This document shows positions 22,641-36,009 of a stretch of DNA of 64,000 nucleotides, piece by piece. The stretch spans positions 153,834,923-153,898,922 of the forward strand of contig NC_073305.1 of the NCBI RefSeq assembly GCF_027595985.1, written 5' to 3'. Origin of the DNA: Sorex araneus (lineage: Eukaryota > Chordata > Mammalia > Eulipotyphla > Soricidae). Position numbers and translations under genes: made by a program. The notes below the pieces were generated by a model. That model did not search any database and was not told where the DNA came from. It saw only the letters and a list, made by a program, of their open reading frames with translations. Numbering within the stretch: the first letter of the stretch is position 1; each line of letters opens with the position of its first letter.

Positions 22641-24310
22641 TGTATTTGTATACTGAGTTTTTCTGGTCAACCAATCCACTACATTCATATGTATATATAT
22701 TGAATGCATGCTATAGTTTAACATAAGTGTATTTATTCATAGTTTATGGTTGCCTACTTTTCATGAATCACATAATAATATCAAGCCATGTTCCAAAAAA
22801 ACAAATTCATATCATTGTAATGAATTGAATGTGTTTCCAAAAAAATTTTTGACAGCTTGAATATCCATGAGATTTTAAATGATATGAAATAAGTACAGCA
22901 TTGAAAACAGTATTTTTGTGAAGTCCAAAAATTAAATATCAATCAGCCAAAACTTAAAATTTTATCCCAAATCCATAAGTGTATTGTATCAATACTCTTA
23001 AAATATTGCACATTATTTCTCTCTGAAAAATAAGATTTTTTTTTGTACAATAAGACTTTTACTTTTGGAAAGAAAGATACCCGACTTTCTTGATCTATTT
23101 TCAGGTGTAAATTAAGATGACAATGTTGAAAGTAACTTTGCTTGATTTTTCTGAGGATGTGGTGATTTAGAGCGAGTGACCAATGACTCATTCACTTTAA
23201 GCACACAGTTAAGAAAACTTTCCAGTTTCATATTATCACACTTTTTGAATTTTGAATTTTCTCAAAGAAGACCATCCTCTCTTTTCTTTGAACAAGCATT
23301 TCTAAAATTTCATTTCATCTTCACACAGAATTCAATTCATATTTACTGACACCTGAATCACCAAATTAAAACTAGAATTCTTTACTAAACTGCAGGCCCA
23401 TAGTTAACTTCGTCCTAGACATCTTGCAGACAGTGCAAAGTTTGCATTCAGATCTTGTTCCTGCATTTTCTCTTGTATCTATGTCCAGTGCTTCTAATTT
23501 ATGAATTTTAACAACATTGATCTAATTTTTATATCTGGATATTTCCTTTGTTGTCATTTGTTATTATCTGTTGTTATTTTCTACATTTCACTAAATGCAT
23601 GTCCCATAGATACCATGGCCTAAAACCCTCTTTCAATCACATAAGCAGTCATCCTCTCTCATATTCTCTAATATTCCATCTGTCTCCCTGTCCTTATCTG
23701 TGTTGATTATTTGCTGCATAGAGTGATTTCTAAAATAAACGTTTTAATAGCTTGAATGAGTTATAATCAACATAACACTATTGCAGATGTACAATCCAGC
23801 AGTTAATACTTCACAAAATGTTGTCGAATGCTTGATTCAATCTAGTTATATAAACTTTAAATCAACTAAAAAATTCTTCCTGCCTCTTTTTCCATACACT
23901 AGGCAACTATTTACCTGTTTTCTAGCACATGAAACTGTCATTTCTAGGCATTTTGTATTTAAATACAATTTTTTTTTGTAAATTCTCCACTGAATTCTCA
24001 GTATGTTACTTTTTACCTATGTTTAAAGTACAAATTCTTTCAAAATTGAGATAGTTCAGGAAGAATCCATCTTTATTTTACTATGCAATGCAACAGATCT
24101 TGTTTTTAAGTACTGGAAGAATGCAATATATTTCTTTTACCATCAAGTAGAAAGAAAAGAAAGAAGGAACTAGTTTGTTTCAGGTACTACGGTTTTTAGC
24201 TATAAATTAAATGGGAGACTATTATCCAAAGAAGGGATAAAAGCCATAGGAAAAAAAAAGAATGTATTGTGGAAAAACAGAACTCAAAGGTAAATAGGAG
24301 AAAAATATCA
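22641..24310. other. AT-rich intronic DNA
   Basis: 23740-23970 (GTACAATCCAGCAGTTAATAC, AGGCAACTATTTACCTG) may be an ancient repeat; otherwise nothing recognised. Confidence 0.4.
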
Positions 24311-24556
24311 TAGTCACTGTCATCCCATTGCTCATTGATTTACTCCAGCGGGCACCAGTAATGGTCTCCATTGTAAGACTTGTTGTTACTGTTTTTGGCT
24401 TATCAAATACATCATGGGTATCTTGCCAGGCTCTACTGTGCAGGTGAGACACTCTTGGTAGCTTGCCGGGCTCTCTGAGAGGGGTGGAGGAATCAAACCT
24501 GGGTTGGCCTCCTGCAAGGCAAATGCCCTACTTGCTGTGCTATCGCTCCAGCCCAA
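24311..24556 (-). mobile_element. RTE-tailed SINE, complete
   Basis: CACTGTCATCCCATTGCTC...GGCACCAGTAATGG...CTATCGCTCCAGCCC. Confidence 0.85.
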
Positions 24557-25639
24557 TTGTTCTTGTACCTTAGCTATTAAAAATCATGAGCTTTCTACAC
24601 GAGATACTTTACAATTCCACAAGAATACAAACATGCTTTCAGACATAGAAAAAGCCCTTTGTTTTTTTACCAAACTTTGATATTAGCATAGAAAAAATAA
24701 CCACTTGAACTCCCAATGTTTATGAAGACATGAGGAAACTTTATTTTAATGGCTTCTGTACGTCTGTTGTTTGTAAACCAGGCTAATTTTTTCATTAAAA
24801 TTGGCTGAAGCTTGTAAGATAAAGCCTTGCATTCTCTGAACTTTATTTCCCTTTAGTTACAACCTCAAGTTCCGCAGCTCTTCCTAGATAGTACAGATTC
24901 TTAAGTTCATAAGAATCTCAACTGTTAATAACCATTAATGTTCCTCCAATAAGAAATTTAGATTGAGAATTTGAATTTCTCTGTAGGCTCAATATTCTGG
25001 TGAGAAATCTTTGTCAACCTGGCTCTAGCACTTGAGTGTTCTGTGCAGACAGGCAGACAGACAAACAATGATCTGACTAAAAACACTACATGTACATGTG
25101 CACACGTCCGCAGTTGATCGATGGATCTGACCCTTCAAAAATGGCAGGGAGAAAACTGATAGACTGAGAAAGGAAGGGGCAGTTTCCAGAGCAAAATTTT
25201 CTCTATCCACCGATTGGAAACCTTGTCCCCTATTTCCCAGCCAGACCAGCCAGTTTCCTGCTTGTTAAAGAATGGGTCAAGAATGTGCTTCTGTTGACAT
25301 AAGCCGGCAAAACAAACTATGACAAAGTTGTTGAAACTGATGTGGTCAGATGTTACCATTTTAAGGCCAAGACTAGTTCTGAGGCAGGGAGCTAGTATCT
25401 TATCAGACATGGGGATAGGCTGCCTCAGTGACACATTTCTTTGTTTCTGATATCAAACATATAATCATATGATCGTGCATTTTCCTGCCTCCTTTGCTTT
25501 GTTAATACTATTTCTTTCATGCAAACTGCCATTCACTGGCTATCTTTCCCTGTGCTCTAGCTTATACTCAAGCCACGTGGTGTCACAGAGGTCAACAAGA
25601 TGTTCCTTATTTAAACTACCTAGTTGGAGGCTCTTCCAA
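24557..25639. other. Intronic DNA, nothing recognised
   Basis: No repeat family or coding exon identified. Confidence 0.45.
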
Positions 25640-26160
25640 TGTTTCAATAAGTAACCCAAAGGAGAATGTTTGGGTACCGATGTAGAATTTCTCATATTTC
25701 CTGAGTGCCAGCACTAACCTATGAAAAAGGATGGTACCTTGGCAAGCTCTTCTCCTGGTAAGTTCTCCCAAGGGGCTTTGTCCCCTTCTGCCTGAACTAC
25801 CATGGTTTCTAGAGGGTTCCAGCTCGGACATGACCACAACTGCATGACGGCCCATCAGAAAATCACAAGCGAGGATGTCTTCTTCAGTGATTTCTGAGCT
25901 ACCCCAGGCTTCCCTGGGGCCTTCCTGGGTGTCCACCATGACTGCGGCTTGAGTGTGGAGCCAGAACTAGAGTGCCATGGGTTTCTGAGAAACCTTGCTC
26001 AATAGCAAAACCTTGCTTGCTATTGAGGGAAGAAGAGAAAGGTTCTGCCTTTCTTAGCTTGCCACATGTTCCTTTGCCTCTTGCTGGCTTGCTCTCTTCC
26101 TCAAGCCTCTTCCCTTGAGACAAATAAGGCAGAGTAAATTGGGTCCCCTATGTTGAGAAC
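25640..26160. other. Unclassified moderately GC-rich block
   Basis: Differs from its AT-rich surroundings; the minus strand has a 107-codon frame (25616-25939) with no recognised domain. It contains CCTTGCTCAATAGCAAAACC / TTGCTTGCTATTGAGG, an imperfect inverted repeat near 26000. It could be an old LTR or unique intronic sequence. Confidence 0.4.
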
Positions 26161-26504
26161 ATAGCAATGACCCCTGGAAAATTAACCAAAAAGAGAGAAG
26201 TAAAAATCATGTGAACCAAAAATGACTAAAATAAAAAATAAATTAAATAGTATGAAGACCAAAGTGCTGACAACTGGTAGAGTTTGGTGTTTCCATTGAT
26301 ACAGCTCAGAAAAGTCTCTGCAGTCCTACCTGCAACAAAAATATTTAAGTGACTCAAACATTTTTTTCAAGTCCCAAGCAATAAATATGGTATTAACACA
26401 CCTTTAATTAGTTGGGCCTCTCTTTTCTTCCAGTATTATTCTATACTATCACCATTATAAGCTTTTCCCAGATGCTTATATAGCTTTTGGTTTTTCTGTT
26501 TTTG

Positions 26505-27052
26505 TTTGTTTTTTAATTTTCTTAGTTACACACTGCTTTACAACGTTGCTCATGATGCATTTGTTACAGGTATTCAATATTCCAACAACAATCCCACCAC
26601 TACTGTTACCTTGCTTCCACCATTGTCTCCATTTTCCCAAACAGCCCCAATTTCACCCCCTTAGCAGGCCCACAATTTATTTTATATTTCTTGCTACCAC
26701 TAAATGGCAAGCAGAATGATCAAAAAAAAGTTTCATAGAAGGAAACTTGTGAAAATTGTTTTATCTCACCATGGAAACATTAAGTCCTTGTCTGAGGGCT
26801 TTACTAAGCTGTTGTTGCAAGTTAAGCCTTCTGTGTTAATGCTTTTGTTAGTCGAGATTGGTTGGCTTCTACATTATATCCCATCCAATCTGGGGTGCTC
26901 CCACGAGGATGTCAGTGTTGTAGAGCTTGGATATGTCACTCCAGAAAATCTAGAATATTTGACTAGGCAGTCTGAAATGGCTCTCAGGGCTTTGATAGGG
27001 TTGGATTTGGCCCACCCCCTCTCATGAAATCTCCCCAGAGGTTGGTCCTAAC
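26505..27052 (-). mobile_element. Second composite repeat family, copy E1
   Basis: Shares with 28712-29410 and 775-1040 a tail reading (RC) GGTGGGATTGTTGTTGGAAT...ATTGAATACC and a middle segment around TTATCTCACCATGG and AGTTAAGCCTTC. The head differs and is more GC-rich. No protein frame was identified; T-rich ends suggest a retroposed A-tailed element. Confidence 0.6.
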
Positions 27053-27269
27053 ATAGTTTGGATCATATTAAGCAATACTCTGCCAACAAAATAATTAAGT
27101 GAATGAAATGTGATCCCTTCTGACTACAATCTAAACCCGAATATAACTATTTCAACCTGAATATCTAAATGCATTTTTGAGTGTATTCCCAAATCTTAGT
27201 ATGAAATCTTATTAAGATTTTTCCATATTATAAAACTTTTCTGTCCATTTTCTTTAATGCAATTGTCCT

Positions 27270-27415
27270 TTTCTCTGTTTAATCCACTAAACAGAAATCC
27301 CCTGAGTATGGATACTGCATTTCATTTGCCTAATATGTCTTCAGTGCTTATCACAACAAATTGCACATAGCAAGAGTTTTATAGCTATAGAACTAAAATA
27401 AGTGTAAATAATTTT
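27270..27415 (+). mobile_element. L2 3' end relic
   Basis: ATACTGCATTTCATTTGCC, TCTTCAGTGCTTATCACAAC, TTGCACATAGCAAGAG parallel the L2/MIR-type 3' end ending in CACATAGTAGG. Confidence 0.5.
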
Positions 27416-27460
27416 GTTGAAAAAATAATAAATTTAACATTTTGAAATAATTACAGGTGT

Positions 27461-27707
27461 AAGGAGCGGTAGCATAGCGGGTAGGGTGTTTGCCTTCATA
27501 CAGACAACTCAGGTTCAATTCCTCCGCCCCTCTCAGAGAGCCCGGCAAACTACCGAGAGTATCTTGCCCACACGACAGAGCCTGGCAAGCTACCCATGGC
27601 ATATCCGATATGCCAAACACAGTAACAACAAATCTCACAAGGGAGACGTTACTTGTGCCCGCTCGAGCAAATCGATGAGCAACAGGATGACAATGACAGT
27701 GACAGAT
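27461..27707 (+). mobile_element. RTE-tailed SINE, complete
   Basis: Head GGAGCGGTAGCATAGCGGG, body with TACCGAGAGTATC and ATATCCGATATGCC, tail GATGACAATGACAGTGACAG. Confidence 0.87.
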
Positions 27708-28182
27708 GTAAGTTATTTTAAAGCATTATACATATGATGTGCAATTAGGGGATATTTAAGAAAATCACTCTCAATCTTCTGTTGCTAATAAATAGTTCTA
27801 GCAAAAAAGAATTTTCTTGACTTATTAAAAACATGTTCATTGTTCTGAATTCCTTCATGGAGTAATCCTTATTCACTTTGGTGCTTTTATAGCTCTAAAT
27901 CTTCCTTAATGAAGAAAGAGCTTTATAAATGCTCTTGATCTTGTGTTACTACCTACATGATGTGAAATTCCAAATTTACTATTTCCAATCCTGCTATTCT
28001 TTCTAGTTCCTAAAACTTATTTCATCTAAAACCCAAATTGTTTGTTTGATTTTTTGTTTGTTTGTTTGTTTTAAAAGAGGTTTCTGTAAATACCAAGAAT
28101 GATACTAGGTTATCCTTAAAATTTTAGCTGCTGAAGCAGTAGCATTTAAGATGAAAAGTGTGGTGTTAAAACATGAAACCCT

Positions 28183-28372
28183 GGGGCTGGAGCACAGCAG
28201 GTAGGGCATTTGCCTTGCATGCGGCCGACCCGGGTTCGACTCCCAGCATCCTATATGGCCCCCTGAGCACTTCGGGGAGTAATTCCTGAGTGCAGAGCCA
28301 GGAGTAACCCTTATGCATTGCCAAGTGTGACCCAAAAAGAAAAAAAAAAAACCAAAACACCAAAAAAAAAAA
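28183..28372 (+). mobile_element. Short tRNA-headed SINE, little diverged
   Basis: GGGGCTGGAGCACAGCAGG...GCGGCCGACCCGGGTTCGAC...GTGTGACCCAAAAAGA and a long A-rich tail. Near-duplicated flanks (ACATGAAACCCT / CCATGAAGCCCT). Confidence 0.87.
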
Positions 28373-28711
28373 AACCATGAAGCCCTATCACAAACATTAT
28401 TGTAAAATCACAGTACCTCAAATATTTTTTTAGTTCTTACTTTTTCAAGACAACTAAAGATAGCCTATACTTTTTTCATCACTGAACTAGGAAAGGAAAA
28501 TATGAAACATGATAGACTTACATTTATAAAAGTAATAAGTCCAGAGGAAGTTTCTTTACTTGACTGCTTTTTCTGTTTTGATATCTTCCAGAAGTTCTGG
28601 CTAAACTTTTTATCTTTTTCAGCAACTCCAGCACATTACAATGGGCTGACATCTCTAAAAGACCAACCTTCCTACCTCCAAAATGACATCTCAGTGCATT
28701 TAAGTAGATTT

Positions 28712-29410
28712 TTTTTAAAAATTAAACTTTATTTACACACGGTGGTTTACAAAGTGGGTCATAATACAGTTGATTCAGACATTCAATGTTCCAACACCAA
28801 TCCCACCACCAAGGGGATTCTCCAAGGTCCCTAGTTCCCCACCCACCACTGTCCCCATAAACCAGCCCCCTTACCAGGCACAAAATAATTTACTTTATAC
28901 TGTTTGTTACAACAAAATAACAAATGGAACCATAAAAAAAGTTCAATTAAAGAGAATTTGTAAAAATTGTTGTATCTCATAATGATGTTATTAAAGTCAT
29001 TGTTTGAAGATTTACTGAGCTGTTGGTATTGATTGAGCCTTCTATATTATTGTTTTCCCTCACTGAGTTTAGTGGGCTTCTGTGTAACTTTCCCATTTAA
29101 TTTGCTGTGCTCATACCGGGCTGTCAGTATTGTGAAACCTACAGGTATCACTCCAGAGACTGTAGAACTTGGAATATTCTTTGGTTTTTCATCTCTTCCA
29201 AGATTAGTTGTGAAGCTGTGAAGCTGGACTGTTTATATGCTGGAGGACATGGCATGTGGGTGGGGACGCTGGACCTCCCAGGGAAATGGCGTCGGGTGTG
29301 GGGAGGCTACCTAGCCCTTATTCCAAAAAAAGTTCCCAGGGTTCTCAGCTTGGAAACTGGTGTACTTGGGAGTTTCATCCACGTGGCATCTCTTCCAAGA
29401 TTAGTCCTTA
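28712..29410 (-). mobile_element. Second composite repeat family, copy E2 (longest)
   Basis: Starts in T-rich AAACTTTATTTACAC (polyadenylation-like AATAAAG in sense), then CATTCAATGTTCCAACACC, CAATCCCACCACC and ACAAAATAATTTACTTTATAC as in E1. The head, 29100-29400, contains GGCGTCGGGTGTGGGG and twice TCTCTTCCAAGATTAGT (29190 and 29386). Flanking duplications were not found. Confidence 0.6.
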
Positions 29411-32400
29411 AGCAAAAGAAAAAAATTAATATATATATAAATATAAAAAATGTAATTCCTATTTGTGTTCCTTAATAAATCTATTTGAAATTAAGTTCAT
29501 TTGAATAAAATAAGAAATGTATGAGTTATAAGAACTTAAGTAATAGGAACTTAACCAGTAAATATAAGAGAAGAGATTGAGGAGGGATTTAATGGTATTT
29601 GAACACTTAAAAGTAAAAGGTAACTATGAAGATATGATTCCTAAGACAAAGACAGTATTTCAATAGAAGAGGTTTTCAAGTATACCAATTATAAAATGAA
29701 AAACTTTGTAAATCATGGTATTTTAATGAAAATAATTTTTAAAAAATGAAAAAAAGAGAACCAGTTTGGGAGGTTTATGAATGGCCAACGTGGCTTGTGA
29801 TTTATGAGCAAATGTACAATCAATTGCCCTCATTTTAAATGTATTACTTGAACATTGAAAATAACTGATTCTTCTCTTACAGCTGTTCATCTCAAAGTAG
29901 GGATTCTCAGGTCATATCCACTTAAAAAAATGACAACTATTCTAATCTATAAAAACAGAACTTTAAGTGATTTATCCAAAAATTTAATACAATCATCTTG
30001 CCAATCTCTTGGGGAATAGTTTTTTAGAACACATCTTTCTTTATTCCATTGAGAAGTAATCCTAACATTGAAAATATGATTGTCACACATTTGGTGGTAT
30101 TTTAGCTCTTGATTCTACAGATGGGAGAGGAGGAGGGGAACAGTAGTAACTAATGCTCAACCTCACTTTCCCAGAGAGAACATTTTCTGTTGTTTGAGAT
30201 TTCAAAAAGGGCCAAAATTTTGCTTCATTCAAATATTTCCATTAAGAATGTATCTCATTATTTCAGTGTTCGTTAGATATATAAATTCACCAGAAAATTG
30301 GTATTATATTATTAATTTGATAGCATTTTTTGTTGAAATTTTCTTGAAGTCAGGCAAAGTTTTCTAATGCATTACTTTAACAAATTCTTTTTTATTTAAA
30401 ACTCACAACTATTCTTTGGCTATGCAGCTAAGTATTAATGTAGTACCTGCTGGTTAATAGCACAACTTTGAAAATTATGATTGCTCTTGTACATCTAGAA
30501 ACACACACAACCGCCCAAAAAAAACTTAAATAAAAAATTCAAAGCCTTAAAATTATTCTGCATTTCCCATTGCGTACAGATTTCTACCTGCTAGATTTCA
30601 GTTGCAATTCAAGTTTGGCTGCTTTTTAAACTCAGCATGCCATTTATTCTTTACCATGTCTTCCTGACTCTTTCCCTTCCTCCTGCTAAAGGTAATAGTT
30701 CAACAAGGTTCATGCCAACTACAATCCTCAGGCAACTTCAAAATCAAGGTTTATGAATCTGTCTGTTTCTTGCCCTAGGAACAGCTCAAATATCTGCTAA
30801 AAAATTTACTAATACTGAATCTTAGAATACAAATATTATGAACTTTTTAAAGGAAAATCAGGAGTTCCCTTTAGTTTTCTTTCACAAATGTTGCTTCAAG
30901 TCTAAATAATAGGAAAAACTAAAAGGAACTCCTCATCTTCCTTTAAAAAGTTCATAATGTTTGTATGTTCATGTTCTACCTTCACCGACTATGTATGGTC
31001 TTTGAAAATTGCGGAAACAGTCTTTCCCATTCATAAGCAAGAAGGTTTATAGCGTTTACATAAGACCAAGAGAAAATATCCCAAATTGGTAGTTATCAAT
31101 CTTCAGAGGCACAAATTCAAGTGCATATTTTTATACCCCATCGGGTTAACAAAAACAAACTATTATCTCTTAGGATCAAATGCTAACAGATGAAAAATTG
31201 AGTGAATATAAAGCTGTTCTCTGAAGATCTAGATTTAGAGCTGGAGCGTGGGTTCTTTAACACTTTTCAGCTACTCTGACTGTCACATGGGATCAAAATG
31301 AGACTTCACACTCAGGAGCAGCTGTTGAAGTGCTCTCCCTGCACTCCCAAGAATTTTTCTCTGCCTTTTCCTGCCTTCACTCTAATTCTGGTAGAGGGTA
31401 TGAATTTTTGCTCAATTCACAGTACCTTGCCATTACTTTACCCCCCTTTCTTTTTGCCTTAATGTCTCCTCTGGGTATTCTTGTCCGAATGAAATCTAGA
31501 ATTCCTGCAGGAAAGTGGACACTTGGGCATTAAATGCACAAACAGAGTTAGTGAAATGCAAGATTTCTGGTCCCACTTGCCATCTCTGAAGGAGTTGAAT
31601 ATCTCATCTTTCAACCAAAGGTTTGTTTTTCTATCTGGTTATAGGCCCTTTCATCAGAAAACAGAAGTTACATTTCTCCTGTGTGGCACTGAGAAGTCAT
31701 AGCCATATATATCCATGACAGTCGAAAAGCCCAGTGAGTATCTGTTTTTTCCAAGTATCTGGCACTACTTCTGACACAGAAGTTGATCCTCAGGGAAAGA
31801 AAATCTACAATCATTACTATTTAGAATATTATCTGAGGCTTGGTTGCATTTATTTAGTCACTTATTAATATGGTTTTCTAAAATCTGATTAAGAATCCAA
31901 ATGGGCAAATGCTTTAAAAGACCCAGAGAGGTCATTTCAATATAGCCTCACCTTTATGTTTAGACCCTCAATTTTATTCTCCCAGTTAACTATCACATTT
32001 TAGAAAAAGAAAAAAAAACGGTAAAGTCCTTCAATACAACATTTTGCAGGCTTTTAGATGTGCTGTCATCTCTACTCATATCATCTTTGTACCACATACC
32101 TGCATCAATTTATAGTCACAGTAGATCCTCAAAGTCCTAATTCAATGATTTTTTTCTTACTCATGCATTGCTAGTCCTAGACTGCTTTGACAATTATACT
32201 TTGGGAATATTTTTCAATGCATTCTAATCCCTATAACTTGTTCTTAATATATTCTCAATCTCTATACATCTTAGATGAACTTATGAGGCTCAAAACTAAA
32301 GCTGAATACCTGCTACTGGTGAGTTTGTCTAATGCTAAGTACATTTATATTCTTACTTTGTGACAGTCCATAGATCTTTTCTATTATTTAACAGTGCAGA

Positions 32401-32869
32401 AATGACCTAGTAAAGTTAATGACCCACTGGGAAGGCAAAAGTAAACTTACATAATAGAGTATCCAATACTCCAGTACATCTGTAACGAAGTATTTTAATG
32501 AGTCAAATTAGTTTGAATAGTTAAGCTCTGAATTAGCCTTATAAACTGTGCCCAGAATTTAAAGCAACATTCCACATTCAATTAAAATTCTTAGAAATTT
32601 GTTTTCAATGGCTGTTTCTTGCCTGTAAAGTACAAAAAGTGTTCTTTCCAGTCACTTCAAAAGCATACATTGATAGAGCGCTTTAATGTAGATATCAGAA
32701 GAAACATAAAAGAAATATATGAAAGGGTGACATTGTGATAATAATAGTTGGTTGCAAGACTTTCGTTTGAATGGAATATGCAGAAACTCACAGAACTCAA
32801 ATTATATCCCAAAAGTGATCCCCCAAATATACTCCTATTTCACAATGTAAAATATTATTGAAAACGAAG
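29411..32869. other. SINE-free intronic stretch
   Basis: At about 3.4 kb this is one of the longest parts without a recognisable young repeat. It holds the palindrome at 30830-30963; otherwise no coding or repeat signal seen. Confidence 0.5.
30830..30963. repeat. 134-bp near-perfect palindrome with 32-nt loop
   Basis: Arms 30830-30880 and 30913-30963. Left: TTATGAACTTTTTAAAGGAA, then GGAGTTCCCTTTAGTTTTC; the right arm is its reverse complement with few mismatches. No SINE/LINE sequence is involved. Confidence 0.85.
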
Positions 32870-33061
32870 AGGTCTGGGGTCCCAGGACATAGCACAGGTG
32901 TGAGGTTGCAATGAAGTCATCAGACACATGGCACTGCCAGGAGGCAGTCCAGGAGGACTCCACACATTTAAACTGCACCACATCCCGGGGTCTTAGCCCC
33001 GAGCTATTACTTGGAGTGGACCCTAAGCCTTTGAGCATTGCTTAGGGGCAATGATAAAAAG
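32870..33061 (+). mobile_element. Diverged SINE-like sequence
   Basis: GACATAGCACAGGTGTGAGG at the start and GAGCATTGCTTAGGGGC with an A-rich end resemble a decayed short SINE; the middle is not recognisable. Confidence 0.4.
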
Positions 33062-33071
33062 AAAAGAAAAC

Positions 33072-33720
33072 GCTGCCCAGATGAGATCCCGAGTGGCCGT
33101 ACATAATAGCTCCTCCACTCCTAAAAGACCATGATCCTGGAAGCCCAATAACTCTTTTGGCACCCAGCGGCTTCTTGCAGAAATGCGTCTAGACTGTGAG
33201 CTAAGCTACAGCCCCATGCTGCCCCGGAAGTGGAAAGGTTTTTCTCTCTCAGCCTTTCCTTTCGGCGGCGGCGATGTGTCGACCTCCATCTGTTAGATCT
33301 CACTAAACAGAGGTATGAGCTTGCAGTGATGCGACTTCTGGCATAATTTTCTCTGGACTTAATTACTAAAATACCAGAAATCCAATCATATGCTCTTCAT
33401 TCTCAGCAATGGAAAACAAATTATCAAGTGATGCCTTTACGGCAGGTCTGATTTTTTTTTTGGGGGGGGGGAATTTCAAATAATAATAGTGACTTTTCTG
33501 TTGAAATATTAAATGTAATCAAAGTAACAAGAGAGTAAAGTGAAAATCATGAGCCACACAGGCAGGGTGTGGGGGTGGGTGGGATGGGAGGTACACTGGG
33601 GTTCGTGGTGGTGGAACATGTGCACTGGTGAAGGGATGGGTGCTTGATCATTGTATGACTGAGACTTAAACCTGAAAGCTTTGTAACTTTTCTCATGGTG
33701 ATTCAGTAAAATATAAATTA
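33072..33720 (+). mobile_element. Composite non-autonomous element, copy D
   Basis: Perfect 10-bp flanks AAAAGAAAAC (33062-33071 and 33721-33730). The head includes GACCATGATCCTGGAAG, CGTCTAGACTGTGAGCTAAG and a CGGCGGCGGCG block near 33263. The middle contains TTAATTACTAAAATACCAG as in copy B. The tail GGTGGTGGAACATGTGCACTGG...GATTCAGTAAAATATAAATTA matches copies A and B. Confidence 0.8.
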
Positions 33721-34095
33721 AAAAGAAAACTAGGGGACCAGTAGGTCCAAACAAAATTATAGCAAAATTATTTAATTTTTTGTTTATTAAAAAATAAACC
33801 TTTATCTACTATACAGAATTGATGGGATTGACCACACATAAAGAATCACAGACCTTTCTTAACTGCCTAATAAATTTTCAACCAAGTAGGAATTTCCTGG
33901 TACCACTGGTCTAGAGCTACCTACTTTATGCTGTCACATTGCTGGAGAAAAGAAATCTGTTTCAAGATATTACATCAAAATTATCCTTTTGACTCTCATC
34001 CAATCTCTTAAGTGGGAAATACTAATATGCTTTTTGTCACTTAGTTTTTAAAATGTATCAAATATCTAATATTTGTTACTAGAAAGTCAAGTTTT

Positions 34096-34258
34096 GGAGT
34101 CGGAGCAATGGTACAATAGGTAGGGTATTCGCCTTCATGCAGATGACCCAGGATTGAGCCCTAGAACCTCATATGGTCCCTTACAGCCCCATCACAACTG
34201 ACCCCAGAGTAAGCTCTGAGCACTGCTGACTGCGCTACCTACCCCATCAAAATCAAGC
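34096..34258 (+). mobile_element. Short tRNA-headed SINE, diverged
   Basis: GTCGGAGCAATGGTACAATAG, TTGAGCCCTAGAACCTC, AGTAAGCTCTGAGCACTGC. Confidence 0.7.
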
Positions 34259-36009
34259 TGGTTGTTTTTTTGCTCTTCTGTTTGTAAACAAATTTTTTCC
34301 CGAATCTTTAAACATATTAGCTATTCACATCTTAGTAAGCTTCAAGTTGAATGCTATTCTTTAGAACTAAAATGCAGAGCTAGATCCAAAAATTCATGAG
34401 GAGTAGAAATTAGTAAGTTGATCTGGAATCCTACATGTATGAATTTAATCAAAGATCTTCTTAATTTTATCTTAATAGCTGTGAGATAATAAAAGTTATA
34501 TCTATTGTCTATTGGTTACTGTTCCATATTCCTGGCACAGTTTCTGAATCTGAGTAAACTGTAAGGAGAAAAGAGTACCTAGAAAATCTTTTGTTCAAAT
34601 ATTTGATGTTTGACTCTGGTTCCTGACTCCAAGCATCTAAATTCTTATAATTTAAGATAAGCTAGGAGATTGTTTGTTTTAATGAGGCAACCTGGTGGCT
34701 CCTACATAGCTCTGGTTACCAAGAAGTCTAAGCCATAATTAGAAAATTGGAATTTTCAACAACATTCTATCTCCAGAGAGAGGGTGAACTAGAAATGGAG
34801 CTAAAAATTCATCATGCAGCTATGAAACAGACTCAAAAATGTCTCCAAATTACTGGATCCAGAAAGCTTCCAAATTGGAGAACACATCTATAATCAACTT
34901 TATGGGAATAGAAGTAACTGAAGTCCTTCTAGACCTTATTTTATGTGTGTCTTCATCTGACTGTCATATCATTTAAATTCTCTGTTAATAAAAAGGCAAA
35001 CATTTCCTAGGGTTCTGTTAACTATTCTAGAAAATCAATCAAAATTATGGGAGGGTTTTATGAGATGCTCTACCTTGTAGTCAAGTTAGGTAGAAGCTGT
35101 TTGTTTCCTGGGGACCTGCTAATGATTGGCACCTGGAGTGGGAGGAAGTCTGACAGGACTAAACCCTTAACCAGAGGCACCTTAAATTATCTCTAGGTAG
35201 AGTACCAGGATTGAATGATATTGTGTGAAATAAATTTGCTTGGTGTGTGTGTGTGTGTGTGTCTTCTAGATCAGTACTGAAGGGTCCCCCTATCATCACT
35301 GATTTGTCTGTAGTACGAGAAAAAATGGGAGACATGGAGTCATCTCAAACCTGACTGAAATTTGGTCTCAATTAGTAGCCTAGACACAAATTTGTTGCTT
35401 AGTGACTGTCTCTCTTAATAAAACACTTAGACCATTTTCAGCTGACATTTTAACAAATGTCTTCAAAATTTTTAAATCTAATTTTTTTTGAATACTTATT
35501 TAGGAGTTCAGGATTTTTTTTGACCACCTTTTTGTTTGTAGTGGACAGCTATTCTTTCTGCACTTCAGATTTTCACATATTATTTAACAACTATATTATT
35601 TGACACTGCCAGTTCCCATATACTTTCTTCCAAATTTTAGTTATAAATTGGGTTGGCTGAAATAGGAAATAGCATGTGATCCAATCAAAGACCTTCATTT
35701 TAAAAAGAAATTATATTTTTCTATGGTGATAACACTGTGAGCTATAACATATAAGAAGTATGTCTCTTTTGACTAAGGCCAAACTGAAAATAAAATAATG
35801 TGTAATGAAAATGACAACTCGTTCTAACTGTTTGAAGATCCAGCTTCCAATTGTCCTTGAAGCTTAGCTCAATGTTTGAGTTCTCAATGGGCACGTGAGC
35901 TAATTCACTGAACTGGGATAGGAGAACATCTTTCTGCCTATTAAACAAGTCTTCACTTACATAAAGATTTTGCTATGTAAAGTTGCTACATATTATTCCC
36001 TCCCCAATT
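34259..36009. other. AT-rich intronic DNA
   Basis: Only a short (GT)n near 35245; nothing else recognised. Confidence 0.5.
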
